Shown here: one piece after another, positions 1-7,229 of the stretch
Numbering within the stretch: the stretch's first letter is position 1
How the letters are laid out: each line of letters begins with the position of its first letter
Assembly (NCBI RefSeq): GCF_032341995.1
Contig: NZ_CP135439.1
Span: forward strand, 2,935,501 to 2,999,500
Source: Domibacillus sp. DTU_2020_1001157_1_SI_ALB_TIR_016
Lineage (GTDB): Bacteria > Bacillota > Bacilli > Bacillales > Domibacillaceae
Length of the DNA stretch: 64,000 nucleotides
Direction of reading: 5' to 3'
Notes under the pieces: model-generated
Seen by the model: only the letters and a program-made list of their open reading frames with translations
The model's database searches: none
Told to the model about the DNA's origin: nothing
Position numbers and translations under genes: made by a program

Positions 1-693
1 CGCTGCTAAGGAAGCATTGGTTGCATCAAGTGTACTCCCCGCGTTAAACGCAAACCAGCCGAACCATAAAATAAAAGCGCCGGCAGACGCTAACGGAATA
101 TTACTTGGTGCAAATACGTTGACGCTGCCATCTGAATTAAACCGGCCTTTTCTTGCTCCTAAGCGCTTTGCCATTGCAAATGCCGCAAAGCCGCCAAGTG
201 CATGAATTGCCGCAGAACCGGCAAAGTCCTTCATACCGAGCTGTGCCAGCCAGCCGTCGCTGTTCCAAATCCAATGGCCGGACAGCGGATAAACAAGGAC
301 ACAAATCATCGCTGCTGTTAACATGTATGCTTTAAAGCTCATTCGTTCTGCTACTGCGCCGGATACAATAGATACGCAGGCAACCGCGAAGCCCATTTGA
401 AACAACACAAATGCCGCACTAGGCAGGTCGATGGATAGAGCAATATTTTCCGGGCTGCCAAACAAGCTTGTCCCAATCAAACCAAATGCATCTTTTCCAT
501 ACATAATGCCAAATCCGACCATCCAAAACGCCAGTGCGCCAATTGTTAAATCGACAAAAATTTTCATCGTCACATTGACCGCGTTTTTTGTCCGCACAAA
601 ACCTGCTTCCAGTAAACTAAAGCCGCCTTCCATAAACAGCACCATAGCGGCTGCGATGACGACCCAGATTGTATTCAAATGGATGACTTCCAT
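1..693 (-). CDS. amt: Ammonium transporter Amt (C-terminus outside window)
   Basis: Membrane channel for ammonium uptake. The reading frame stays open from an ATG at 693 to the window edge, so about 231 N-terminal residues are visible and the C-terminal half is missing. The protein starts MEVIHLNTIWVVIAAAMV, and the second helix carries FMEGGFSLLEAGFVRTKN, the Amt/Rh-family pattern (family knowledge). The start overlaps the PII stop by one base (TGATG), so the two are co-transcribed and probably translationally coupled. PII proteins block Amt by inserting their T-loop into the cytoplasmic pore, which fits the pairing. Equivalent to B. subtilis nrgA. Identity is very secure. Confidence 0.95.
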   Translation of the reverse strand, partial: MEVIHLNTIWVVIAAAMVLFMEGGFSLLEAGFVRTKNAVNVTMKIFVDLTIGALAFWMVGFGIMYGKDAFGLIGTSLFGSPENIALSIDLPSAAFVLFQMGFAVACVSIVSGAVAERMSFKAYMLTAAMICVLVYPLSGHWIWNSDGWLAQLGMKDFAGSAAIHALGGFAAFAMAKRLGARKGRFNSDGSVNVFAPSNIPLASAGAFILWFGWFAFNAGSTLDATNASLAA

Positions 694-1055
694 CAGCTTC
701 GTCCTCCCTGCTTCACATCATCAATTTCAACGTCCGGCTGGCCTGTACGAATATTATAAGCTTCTAGAATTGGGTACACATAAATTTTTCCGTCTCCGTC
801 TTCCCCTGTTTGAGCAGACTTGATAATCGTATCGATCGTCGGCTCTACCATATAATCAGATAAAATGATTTCCAGCTTTACTTTCGGATGCAGTGTGACT
901 TTGTAGCTTTTCCCCCGATACACTCCTTGTGTATCTTTTTGTTTCCCCCTGCCTACTACTTGCGAGACTGTAAAACCCGTAACACCAATATGTTTTAACC
1001 CCTTGATTGTTTCCGTGATTTTTTCTGGCCGAATAATCGCTTCGATTTTTTTCAT
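693..1055 (-). CDS. glnK: PII nitrogen-regulatory protein (GlnB/GlnK family)
   Basis: Cytoplasmic trimeric sensor of 2-oxoglutarate and ATP/ADP that regulates the adjacent ammonium transporter. It is 120 residues from the ATG at 1055, normal for PII. Visible motifs are the N-terminal MKKIEAIIRPEK, the T-loop around VYRGKSYKV, and the signature GDGKIYVYPI near residue 85. Counting from this ATG puts the T-loop tyrosine at residue 51, the classical modification position. A GTG nine bases upstream (1064) would add three residues, but the ATG has the better spacing from the ribosome site AAAGGGTGA. The sequence is closer to the GKSYKV-type PII subgroup than to the B. subtilis NrgB I recall, so the symbol is a family label. 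Confidence 0.93.
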   Translation of the reverse strand: MKKIEAIIRPEKITETIKGLKHIGVTGFTVSQVVGRGKQKDTQGVYRGKSYKVTLHPKVKLEIILSDYMVEPTIDTIIKSAQTGEDGDGKIYVYPILEAYNIRTGQPDVEIDDVKQGGRS

Positions 1056-1068
1056 GTCCCTCACCCTT

Positions 1069-1127
1069 TGTTAGATTTCCTAACATAGATTTGTTCATAA
1101 TTATAACAAGATATTTCATAGAGTCAA
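1069..1127 (-). promoter_or_regulatory. glnK-amt promoter with two GlnR/TnrA-like boxes
   Basis: On the minus strand a sigma-A promoter reads TTGACT (1127-1122), 16 bp, TATAAT (1105-1100). A 17-bp inverted repeat TGTTAGGAAATCTAACA lies at 1085-1069, between the expected transcription start and the ribosome site. A weaker relative ending in TGT/ACA overlaps the -10 at 1108-1092. Both resemble the GlnR/TnrA consensus TGTNA-N7-TNACA (established in Bacillus). Their position over and downstream of the start suggests repression rather than the upstream activation known for B. subtilis nrgAB; that is inference. Confidence 0.72.
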
Positions 1128-1292
1128 TGGTTTCATCTGGAAGTCCCTTGAAAAAGATCATCTTGAATCAACATATTGAAGAGAAAAACATGCTAATCTA
1201 CTTCCCCCTTACGTTTGTTCTTTTTTAAAAAAGGAAAAACAGTGAAGAAGAATAAAAACGCAGTTTATAACAGCGAAAAGGAGTGACGTGTT

Positions 1293-1523
1293 ATGGCAGA
1301 CAAAAAAGAGCCGGAGGTTCATACTGTTCCAAATTCAAACGGCGGCTGGGATAACAAACAAGGAGGAGAAACGATCAGCCATCATTCAACCAAAGCGGAA
1401 GCGGAAAAGGACGGGCGTGAAAAAGCGAAAAAAGATAAAACAGAACATAGAATTCATAAAAAAAATGGACAAATCGGAGAATCAAACAGCTACGGACATG
1501 ATCCCTATCCCCCGAAAGGATAA
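1293..1523 (+). CDS. DUF2188 family small protein
   Basis: A 76-residue, very hydrophilic and highly charged protein with no membrane segment or signal peptide. The pattern VHTVPNSNGGWDNKQGG near the start and the lysine/glutamate-rich middle (STKAEAEKDGREKAKKDK) are typical of DUF2188, whose biochemical role I do not know. The start is supported by AAAAGGAGTG ten bases upstream of the ATG. It is a single-gene unit: it lies alone between the divergent glnK promoter and a terminator at 1541. Family assignment rests on recognisable spacing of the HxVPxxxGGW motif; function is open. Confidence 0.8.
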   Translation: MADKKEPEVHTVPNSNGGWDNKQGGETISHHSTKAEAEKDGREKAKKDKTEHRIHKKNGQIGESNSYGHDPYPPKG

Positions 1524-1540
1524 CCGTTTCTTTTATAATA

Positions 1541-1574
1541 GGAGAGCCACTCAAGCAGGCGGCTCTCCTTTTCT
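1541..1574 (+). terminator. Rho-independent terminator after the DUF2188 gene
   Basis: An 8-bp stem GGAGAGCC / GGCTCTCC with a 12-base loop is followed by CTTTTCTCT. It sits 18 bases after the stop codon. Confidence 0.8.
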
Positions 1575-1694
1575 CTATGCATTCGCAGCTGTTACCCTCT
1601 GTTTTCTTTGAGTATGAAAAGTGCGTTGAAGAGGGAGAAAGAAGGTGGCATACTGAAGCTACGTCATCTCTTAAAAAAGTGAGGAAATCCGAAC

Positions 1695-2303
1695 GTGAAA
1701 TCAGCACAAAACGAAGCAGGAATATGGGACCTGACTGCCTTTAAACTGCTTCCTTCCGCCAAGCCCCCTCCTTTCCACGGCCATACGGTTCGCCAAACGG
1801 TCTCGCCTTTCTTTTGGCGGACGAAGCTGCGTCCATTTGTACTGGAACAGCAAGGAAAACAATGCGGCATTTGCGGATGGAAACCCGAGCAGGAGCAGGA
1901 TATGCGGCACCTTCACCTTCATGAAGTGGAGGAATACGACTTTACGAACAAGGTGTGCCACCTGCTCGACATCCAGCTTATTTGCCGAAAATGCCACGCT
2001 TTTCATCACATTATCCGGACGGAAATGGTTTCGACGAAAGAGCAATGGCACGATTTAATGCAGCATTTTGTTTATGTAAATGACTGTTCTCCGGATGTTG
2101 TCGAAAAATTTGACCGGATCACCGCCAAAGCCCTTCTGTCAGAAGGATTCGACTCCGAAGAATGGCACCCACGATCGGCTGAAGAAGCAGCTGAGCTGGA
2201 AGCAAAGCCGGCCCGATATACGATTCATCCCAAGATTCCATTTGCAGAAGAGCTGAAAGGGCAAATCCGTAAAAAAGGATTGCTTTATCAAACCGAATCA
2301 TAA
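1695..2303 (+). CDS. HNH-like zinc-binding protein, function unknown
   Basis: A 202-residue soluble protein. Two CxxC pairs (C57/C60 in CGICGW, C97/C100 in ICRKCH) flank a histidine-rich stretch (H73, H75) and a downstream HAFHH (101-105). This is the arrangement of a zinc-stabilised HNH/treble-clef domain. Whether it still cuts nucleic acid is unknown; the LHLHEVEEYDF segment stands where the family has its catalytic His, but I cannot verify the metal-site residues. Start is GTG with GAGGAAA eight bases upstream. The rest (residues 110-202) is charged and shows no recognisable motif. It is followed by its own strong terminator, and the convergent NERD gene lies just beyond. Confidence 0.6.
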   Translation: MKSAQNEAGIWDLTAFKLLPSAKPPPFHGHTVRQTVSPFFWRTKLRPFVLEQQGKQCGICGWKPEQEQDMRHLHLHEVEEYDFTNKVCHLLDIQLICRKCHAFHHIIRTEMVSTKEQWHDLMQHFVYVNDCSPDVVEKFDRITAKALLSEGFDSEEWHPRSAEEAAELEAKPARYTIHPKIPFAEELKGQIRKKGLLYQTES

Positions 2304-2305
2304 AA

Positions 2306-2336
2306 GCAGATGCCGGCCGGCATCTGCTGTTTTTTT
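2306..2336 (+). terminator. Terminator between HNH-like and NERD genes
   Basis: A perfect 22-base inverted repeat built from GCAGATGCCGG and its complement is followed by TGTTTTTTT on the plus strand. It lies directly after the HNH-like stop and before the convergent NERD stop. Confidence 0.85.
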
Positions 2337-2351
2337 CGGCAGAAAAGCCAG

Positions 2352-3128
2352 CTAGTCTTCTATTACTTTCGTAAACCGGCACTCTGGAAAATGGCTGCAG
2401 CCCTTGAAGGCTCCATACCTTCCAGTCCGCTTTACCAATGCCCCGCCGCATCTAGGACAGACTCCCTCACTTTTGTTTCGTTCCCTTTGCCGTTTTCCGC
2501 TTTTAATAGCCCGTACGTGCTTTTTTTCGATCGCCCGTTTTTTTCTCCTTCCCGCTTCATTAAAAGGCTCAAGCTTCTCGGTGAGCTCTCGCACAAGTAC
2601 AGCATTCATGCGCTGGTTTCGGTGAGCACAGAGTGCTTCCACCAGCTGATCTGCATACAAAACACTTGCTTCCTTGAAAGGCTCTTCAAGCTCAAGCTGG
2701 GACTTTCTTGTAAAAGCGATGAATGAATAATATTTCGTTCCATTCGAATGGCCAAAAAACTCTTTTAATGCACGAATATGGCCTGCATTTTGCCAAACCG
2801 GATTGTAAAAGGTCTCTCTTCGTTTCAAGGTCTTTTGGATCCAATACTTTTCTGACTCATCACCGAAAATTCGACCGCTGAAGTTTTTGGTTTCAATTAC
2901 GAAAATACCGTGCGTTGACAAAACCAGGTGGTCAATTTGCGCCGTTCGGCCATTGCTTCTTGGAATATAAAGATCATGAAAAACCGTGTATACCGATTGG
3001 TCGAGTTTGTCCAGCTCCTCTTGAACGGTTCTTTCACCAAGCACCCCCTTTTTACGTCTGGAACTGGCGGAAAACCTGGCGGCCGATATCATTATCGCGC
3101 CTAATAGAAGTAAAACAATAAAACTCAT
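2352..3128 (-). CDS. NERD nuclease-related protein with topoisomerase-type zinc ribbon
   Basis: 258 residues: an N-terminal membrane anchor (3-18), a NERD domain (about 27-145) and a C-terminal topoisomerase-I-type zinc ribbon (224-258, CPRCGG ... GCSHFPECRFT). The NERD core shows GERTVQEEL, D66 in QIDHLVL and the E79-x-K81 pair in IETKNF, matching a PD-(D/E)xK-like nuclease active site (family knowledge). That makes a membrane-tethered DNA-binding or cleaving protein plausible, but no substrate is known. Monocistronic, convergent with the HNH-like gene and with no obvious partner. Start ATG; the ribosome site AGAAAGGAATTG is reasonable. Confidence 0.88.
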   Translation of the reverse strand: MSFIVLLLLGAIMISAARFSASSRRKKGVLGERTVQEELDKLDQSVYTVFHDLYIPRSNGRTAQIDHLVLSTHGIFVIETKNFSGRIFGDESEKYWIQKTLKRRETFYNPVWQNAGHIRALKEFFGHSNGTKYYSFIAFTRKSQLELEEPFKEASVLYADQLVEALCAHRNQRMNAVLVRELTEKLEPFNEAGRRKKRAIEKKHVRAIKSGKRQRERNKSEGVCPRCGGALVKRTGRYGAFKGCSHFPECRFTKVIED

Positions 3129-3228
3129 AAATCAATTCCTTTCTACCAAAATAGAACATCTGTTTTTATATCGACCGAAAAGTACAAATATAAAGCTGGT
3201 GCAAAAAAGAAAGCCTCGTTTTAACCAT

Positions 3229-3268
3229 AAAAAAATCCACCCTAAAAGGGATTACCTTCTAGGGTGGA
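3229..3268 (-). terminator. Terminator of the marR-emrA-emrB operon
   Basis: Stem TCCACCCTA / TAGGGTGGA (3236-3268) followed on the minus strand by a T-run (A-run 3229-3235), twelve bases beyond the efflux pump stop codon. Confidence 0.85.
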
Positions 3269-3279
3269 CGTTCAATTGA

Positions 3280-5124
3280 TTATTGTTCTTTAATCCGTGC
3301 CCGTTTCACAAAAAATACAAGAATGAGGGCGAGCACAGAAAGCCCTGTCGCGACCATAAAAGCATCATTAATGCCGTCAATGGTCGATTGCTGTACGGCC
3401 TGGGCGTAAAGAAGCTGAGTTGTAAGCTGGTTTCCTGCCGCCCCCGGCAGGTGAGCCATAGCAGACAAGCTTTGGCCAAGCTGCTCAAACTGATTGGAAA
3501 GAAAAGAGTTAGAGCTTGTAACCGTATTTTGATAAGCACCGTAATGCGCCCCTTGTCTTGTGGTCATTACCGTGACAAGAAATGCGGTTCCAATACTGCC
3601 GGCAACCTGTCTCGCCGTATTGGAAGCGGCTGTTCCATGCGAACCAAGATGGCGGGGCAGCTGGTTGAGCCCTTCTGTCATTATGGTCATCATAATAAAG
3701 GACATACCGAACATCCGCAGTACGTATAAAACCAGCAGATGACTATAACTTGTTGTCATGCTGAGCATCGTGAACTGCCATGTTGTTAAAACGGTAATCG
3801 TTAAACCGATCACGCCGAGCCATCTGGCACCTATTTTATCAAACAGCGCTCCGGCAATTGGAGACATGATCCCCATCACAATCGCACCCGGAAGCATAAG
3901 CAGTCCGGATTCGAGCGCGGTAAAGCCGCGAATGTTCTGCAGATAAATCGGAAGCAGAATCATCGCACCAAACATCGCCATATTCACGATCATGCTGACG
4001 ACCGTTGTCAGTGCAAAAATATCATATTTAAATACACGCAAATCAAGCATTGGCTTATCTGTAGTCAATTCCCGCCAAACAAAAGCGATCAATGACACAA
4101 TCCCGATCACGAGCGAAAGAACGACTACCGCGCTTTCCCACCCATTATTTCCAGCTTCACTGAATCCATACAGCAGGAATCCAAAACCAATTGTGGAAAA
4201 CAGGAACCCGGGTAAATCAAACTTTGGATTGGTTACTTTCGTAACATCTCTCATCCACAAAAAGCTTAAAATCAATACAAGCACGCCAATTGGAATAACG
4301 ATGTCAAACAGCAGTCTCCAGGAATAATGGCCGATCAGCCATCCGGATAAGGTCGGGCCGATTGCAGGCGCAAAAATCATAACAACGCCCATAAGCCCCA
4401 TGGCCTTCCCGCGTTTTTCCGGCGGGAACAGCACGAAAAATACCGTCATGAGAAGCGGCATAATAATCCCTGCTCCGCTCGCCTGAATCACCCGTCCAAT
4501 CATCAGCATGGTGAAGTTCACCGATAACGAACAAACGAGTGAACCGACCGTAAACAGGAGGATCGCCGTAATATACAGCTTTCTCGTCCCGAACTTGTCA
4601 ATAAGAAACGCCGTAACCGGGATTAAAATTCCGTTTACGAGCATATAGCCTGTTGTCAGCCATTGAACGGTATTGGCTGAAACACCCAGATCATTCATAA
4701 TATGCGGAATCGCTACATTCAGCAGCGTTTGGTTTAAAATGGCGACAAAGGCACCAAGCATTAAAGCCGTTAGAATTCTTCCCGTGTGGAAGTTTTTTGG
4801 CGCTTCCGAAGCCGTTTGTTTCGGCTCCTCGATTACTTCTTCTTTCGGCTGAACGTTTGCTTCTACATATTCTAGTGCCGGCTCTGATACAGCGGAATTT
4901 TGAAGCACCTCTGCTGTTTCTTCCGATAAATCCTGTGGAGAAGCGGCGGCCTCGTCCTCTTCTTCTTTCCGGTCCAGACGGGCTTCTGCAGGGCTTCTTC
5001 CACTCTCTTCACGCATCATAACCGTTTGATTCACGTTCTGTTTTCTTCGTTTCACCGCTCTAAAATTAAAGAGCAGCAGCACTAAAGCGCATAAAAGAAC
5101 ATAGACTGCTCCATATATTAACAT
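3280..5124 (-). CDS. DHA2-family MFS multidrug efflux transporter (EmrB/QacA type)
   Basis: 614-residue proton-driven exporter with about 14 membrane segments from residue 115 onward. The MFS motif region after helix 2 reads FLIDKFGTRKLYI, motif C-like glycines occur in IFAPAIGPTLSGWLIG, and a wide cytoplasmic gap follows helix 6. An unusual N-terminal extension carries one extra membrane helix (3-23) and an acidic, repeat-poor linker of about 90 residues (Glu/Ala-rich) before the transporter proper. It is co-transcribed with the membrane-fusion protein upstream (8-bp gap) and the MarR regulator, the EmrAB arrangement. Substrates cannot be read from the sequence. The extension is real coding sequence: no alternative start with a better ribosome site is evident. 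Confidence 0.92.
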   Translation of the reverse strand: MLIYGAVYVLLCALVLLLFNFRAVKRRKQNVNQTVMMREESGRSPAEARLDRKEEEDEAAASPQDLSEETAEVLQNSAVSEPALEYVEANVQPKEEVIEEPKQTASEAPKNFHTGRILTALMLGAFVAILNQTLLNVAIPHIMNDLGVSANTVQWLTTGYMLVNGILIPVTAFLIDKFGTRKLYITAILLFTVGSLVCSLSVNFTMLMIGRVIQASGAGIIMPLLMTVFFVLFPPEKRGKAMGLMGVVMIFAPAIGPTLSGWLIGHYSWRLLFDIVIPIGVLVLILSFLWMRDVTKVTNPKFDLPGFLFSTIGFGFLLYGFSEAGNNGWESAVVVLSLVIGIVSLIAFVWRELTTDKPMLDLRVFKYDIFALTTVVSMIVNMAMFGAMILLPIYLQNIRGFTALESGLLMLPGAIVMGIMSPIAGALFDKIGARWLGVIGLTITVLTTWQFTMLSMTTSYSHLLVLYVLRMFGMSFIMMTIMTEGLNQLPRHLGSHGTAASNTARQVAGSIGTAFLVTVMTTRQGAHYGAYQNTVTSSNSFLSNQFEQLGQSLSAMAHLPGAAGNQLTTQLLYAQAVQQSTIDGINDAFMVATGLSVLALILVFFVKRARIKEQ

Positions 5125-5132
5125 GTGATCAC

Positions 5133-5786
5133 CTACTTATGGATTCGCACGGTTACGTTCATACCAGGAACGATGGCTACGCCCTTGCTGTCGTCAATCG
5201 ATACTTCTACAGGAACGACCTGCGTGACTTTCGTGAAGTTTCCTGTATTGTTTGAACTTGGCAGTAAAGAAAATGTTCCAGCTGTTGCCGAGCCGATTTG
5301 CGTCACTTTTCCTTTTAACGTTGAATTCGGAAAAGCGTCTACATAGATGTCCACGTCCTGCCCTACATCTACTTGATCCACTTCTGTTTCTTCAATATTA
5401 GCCGTAACCCATAAATTATTTAAATCGTACGCTTTCGCAAGCGGTGTTCCAGCAGCAACAAATGAATTTTGAATGGCTGTGCTTTGAACAATCGTTCCAG
5501 CTGTTGGAAGTGTAAGGTTCATCTGTGATGCTTGTCCATCTGTACCTGTGACAGAAAGCGTGCCAACTTTCGCGTCTTTAGAGAACTCTTCACCGACACT
5601 GCCTTTCCATTCTGTTAATTTTCCGTTTGCAGGTGCAGAAATAGTTACTTGCTGACCGGCGATTTGAGCATTGTCTGTCGTTAAGTAATTGACAGCTTTA
5701 TTGTAGTAAGCATAGCCGCCTACGCCGCCGCCTACTAAAACCAATAGGATAATAATGTTAATCAAAATTAAACGCTTTGCGTTCAT
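5133..5786 (-). CDS. HlyD/EmrA-type membrane-fusion protein
   Basis: 217 residues with one N-terminal membrane helix (5-28) followed by an extracytoplasmic biotinyl-lipoyl-like hairpin and beta-barrel: YLTTDNAQIAGQQVTISAP is the characteristic EmrA entry strand, and NLWVTANIEETEVDQVDVGQ the barrel signature. It is shorter than Gram-negative EmrA (about 390), lacking the long coiled-coil, as expected where no outer membrane must be reached. It overlaps the marR stop by four bases (ATGA) and precedes the MFS pump, so it is almost certainly the pump's accessory subunit. Confidence 0.9.
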   Translation of the reverse strand: MNAKRLILINIIILLVLVGGGVGGYAYYNKAVNYLTTDNAQIAGQQVTISAPANGKLTEWKGSVGEEFSKDAKVGTLSVTGTDGQASQMNLTLPTAGTIVQSTAIQNSFVAAGTPLAKAYDLNNLWVTANIEETEVDQVDVGQDVDIYVDAFPNSTLKGKVTQIGSATAGTFSLLPSSNNTGNFTKVTQVVPVEVSIDDSKGVAIVPGMNVTVRIHK

Positions 5787-6226
5787 GACTCCTGTTCCTC
5801 CTCTGATGAGAGCTTTGTTAAAACAATTTGATGCAGGCGCAGAAGATGGGAAATTTCCTCTTCTGGCAGCTCAAGAATGTTATTTAATTTTTTTACGAGC
5901 TTCGATTCAGACGAAACGATTTGCTCGAACACAGCTTTTCCTTCTTCTGTTAAATCAATAAACACACTTCTTCGATCCTCCTGCGGAATGATCCTTTCAG
6001 CCAGCCCGCTGTGAACAAGCCGCTCAATCACACCGCTGACTGTACTGTTTGTCAGCATCAGCCTTTCAGCCAATTCTCCCAGGCTTATGTTCGGATTTAA
6101 CTGAATGATATAAATGGCTTTCAGCTGCACAACCGTAATACCAAGCCGATCCGCGTCTTGCTTTATTAATTTATTGATCGCTTTATTGATCCTCCAAAAG
6201 GAAGCCAAAATTTCGTTGTTCAACAC
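5783..6226 (-). CDS. MarR-family transcriptional regulator of the efflux operon
   Basis: 147-residue winged-helix repressor. The DNA-binding region reads ISLGELAERLMLTNSTVSGVIERLV, with the wing at PQEDRRSVFIDLTEEG, both classic MarR signatures. Start is GTG preceded by AGGAGG ten bases upstream. It is the first gene of the operon and lies directly behind a long perfect palindrome and a consensus promoter, so it most likely represses its own operon until a drug or phenolic ligand is bound. The inducer is not predictable from sequence. Confidence 0.92.
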   Translation of the reverse strand: MLNNEILASFWRINKAINKLIKQDADRLGITVVQLKAIYIIQLNPNISLGELAERLMLTNSTVSGVIERLVHSGLAERIIPQEDRRSVFIDLTEEGKAVFEQIVSSESKLVKKLNNILELPEEEISHLLRLHQIVLTKLSSEEEQES

Positions 6227-6268
6227 GCTGCTTATTCCTCCTTTCTTCTGTCTCTTTTATTTTCTATC

Positions 6269-6336
6269 GAAACATTTCGTATACGAAATGTTTCCTCACG
6301 AAGAAAAATTATAATCCCCTGCAACGGCATTGTCAA
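6269..6336 (-). promoter_or_regulatory. Consensus promoter and MarR operator of the efflux operon
   Basis: On the minus strand a perfect TTGACA (6336-6331), 17 bp, TATAAT (6313-6308) promoter is followed 13 bases later by a 26-bp perfect palindrome (6294-6269) with half-site GAAACATTTCGTA. Its position just downstream of the expected start would block elongation or open-complex formation when MarR binds. Confidence 0.85.
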
Positions 6337-6413
6337 CTTAAAATGCTTGAAAAAACGGCTTCCTCTTATCCTTTGCTCTTCGGCTGTTTTTAGCCGTTTT
6401 TTGCTGATGGCAA

Positions 6414-6452
6414 TAAAAAAGCCCGGCGCAAGTGAGTTTACTTGCGCCGGAC
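6414..6452 (-). terminator. Terminator of the Zur-controlled ABC operon
   Basis: Minus-strand stem CCGGCGCAAGT / ACTTGCGCCGG with a 6-base loop, followed by GGCTTTTTT, 16 bases after the last gene's stop. Confidence 0.9.
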
Positions 6453-6467
6453 CTTGGATCATGTTTT

Positions 6468-7229
6468 CTAAAAAATAGAAATCAGCTCTTTTGTATAAGA
6501 ATGGCGTTCTTCCGCCCATAGTTGCTCCCGACAGAACTCGTCGACCAGTTTCCCTTCCTTCATGACTATGATGCGCTGGCTCATTTTTTGCACAGCGGCC
6601 AGGTCATGGGAGATAAATAAATAAGAAAGACCGAGTGTGCGCTGCAGCTCTGTTAATAAATCAAGGACAGCTCCCTGGGAAAGTACATCAAGGCTCGCCG
6701 TAGGCTCGTCTAACACAATCAGCTCTGGTTCAATGCTGATCGCCCGGGCGATTGTAACCCGCTGTTTTTGTCCGCCGCTTAATTCATGAGGATACCGGTT
6801 TGCCAAATCCTCTGGCAATTCAACCGCCTCTAAAAGCTGTTTAACAAACGCTTTTTTGGACGTATACGAAAAGTGGGCAAGCTTCAGCTCTTTTCTGTAC
6901 TGTTCATACGGGTCAATGAGAGAATCCTTTATTTTCAGCTTTGGATTCAAAGCAGCCGACGGATTTTGAAACACGATTTGCATTTGTTTTCGGTAAGGAT
7001 ACAATTGGCGTTCGGTGTGCCTTTCAATTGCTTCGCCTTTAAAACGAATAGAGCCGCTGTCAATCGACTCTATTCTCAGCAGGCACCTAGCCAATGTACT
7101 TTTGCCACAGCCGCTTTCCCCTACAAGCCCAAGACATTCGCCTTTATCTAATTCAAAAGACACGTTATTTACAGCCGTTTTTCCTCCGCTGTATGATTTC
7201 ATCAATTTCTGTACGGCAAGAAGCTTCAT
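6468..7229 (-). CDS. ABC transporter ATPase, NikE/OppF type
   Basis: 253-residue cytoplasmic ATPase of the Nik/Opp/Dpp importer class. Walker A is GESGCGKST (about 37-45), signature LSGGQKQRV (about 150), Walker B LIVLDEPTASLD, and the switch histidine follows in FISHD. It overlaps the companion ATPase by four bases (ATGA), and it is the last gene before the terminator. Together with the second ATPase it forms the heterodimeric motor of a five-gene importer. It has no long C-terminal oligopeptide-binding extension, as in nickel or metallophore importers, but this is weak evidence on substrate; the Zur boxes upstream are the better clue. Confidence 0.88.
   Translation of the reverse strand: MKLLAVQKLMKSYSGGKTAVNNVSFELDKGECLGLVGESGCGKSTLARCLLRIESIDSGSIRFKGEAIERHTERQLYPYRKQMQIVFQNPSAALNPKLKIKDSLIDPYEQYRKELKLAHFSYTSKKAFVKQLLEAVELPEDLANRYPHELSGGQKQRVTIARAISIEPELIVLDEPTASLDVLSQGAVLDLLTELQRTLGLSYLFISHDLAAVQKMSQRIIVMKEGKLVDEFCREQLWAEERHSYTKELISIF

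Noticed and set aside
1693..2051. Reading frames on the minus strand across the HNH-like gene
   Set aside because: They mirror codon bias of the plus-strand gene; ribosome site, terminator and zinc motifs support the plus frame.
6381..6403. CGGCT-GTTTTT-AGCCG hairpin with T-run on the plus strand near 6390
   Set aside because: No plus-strand gene ends there; the operon terminator at 6414-6452 explains termination on the used strand.
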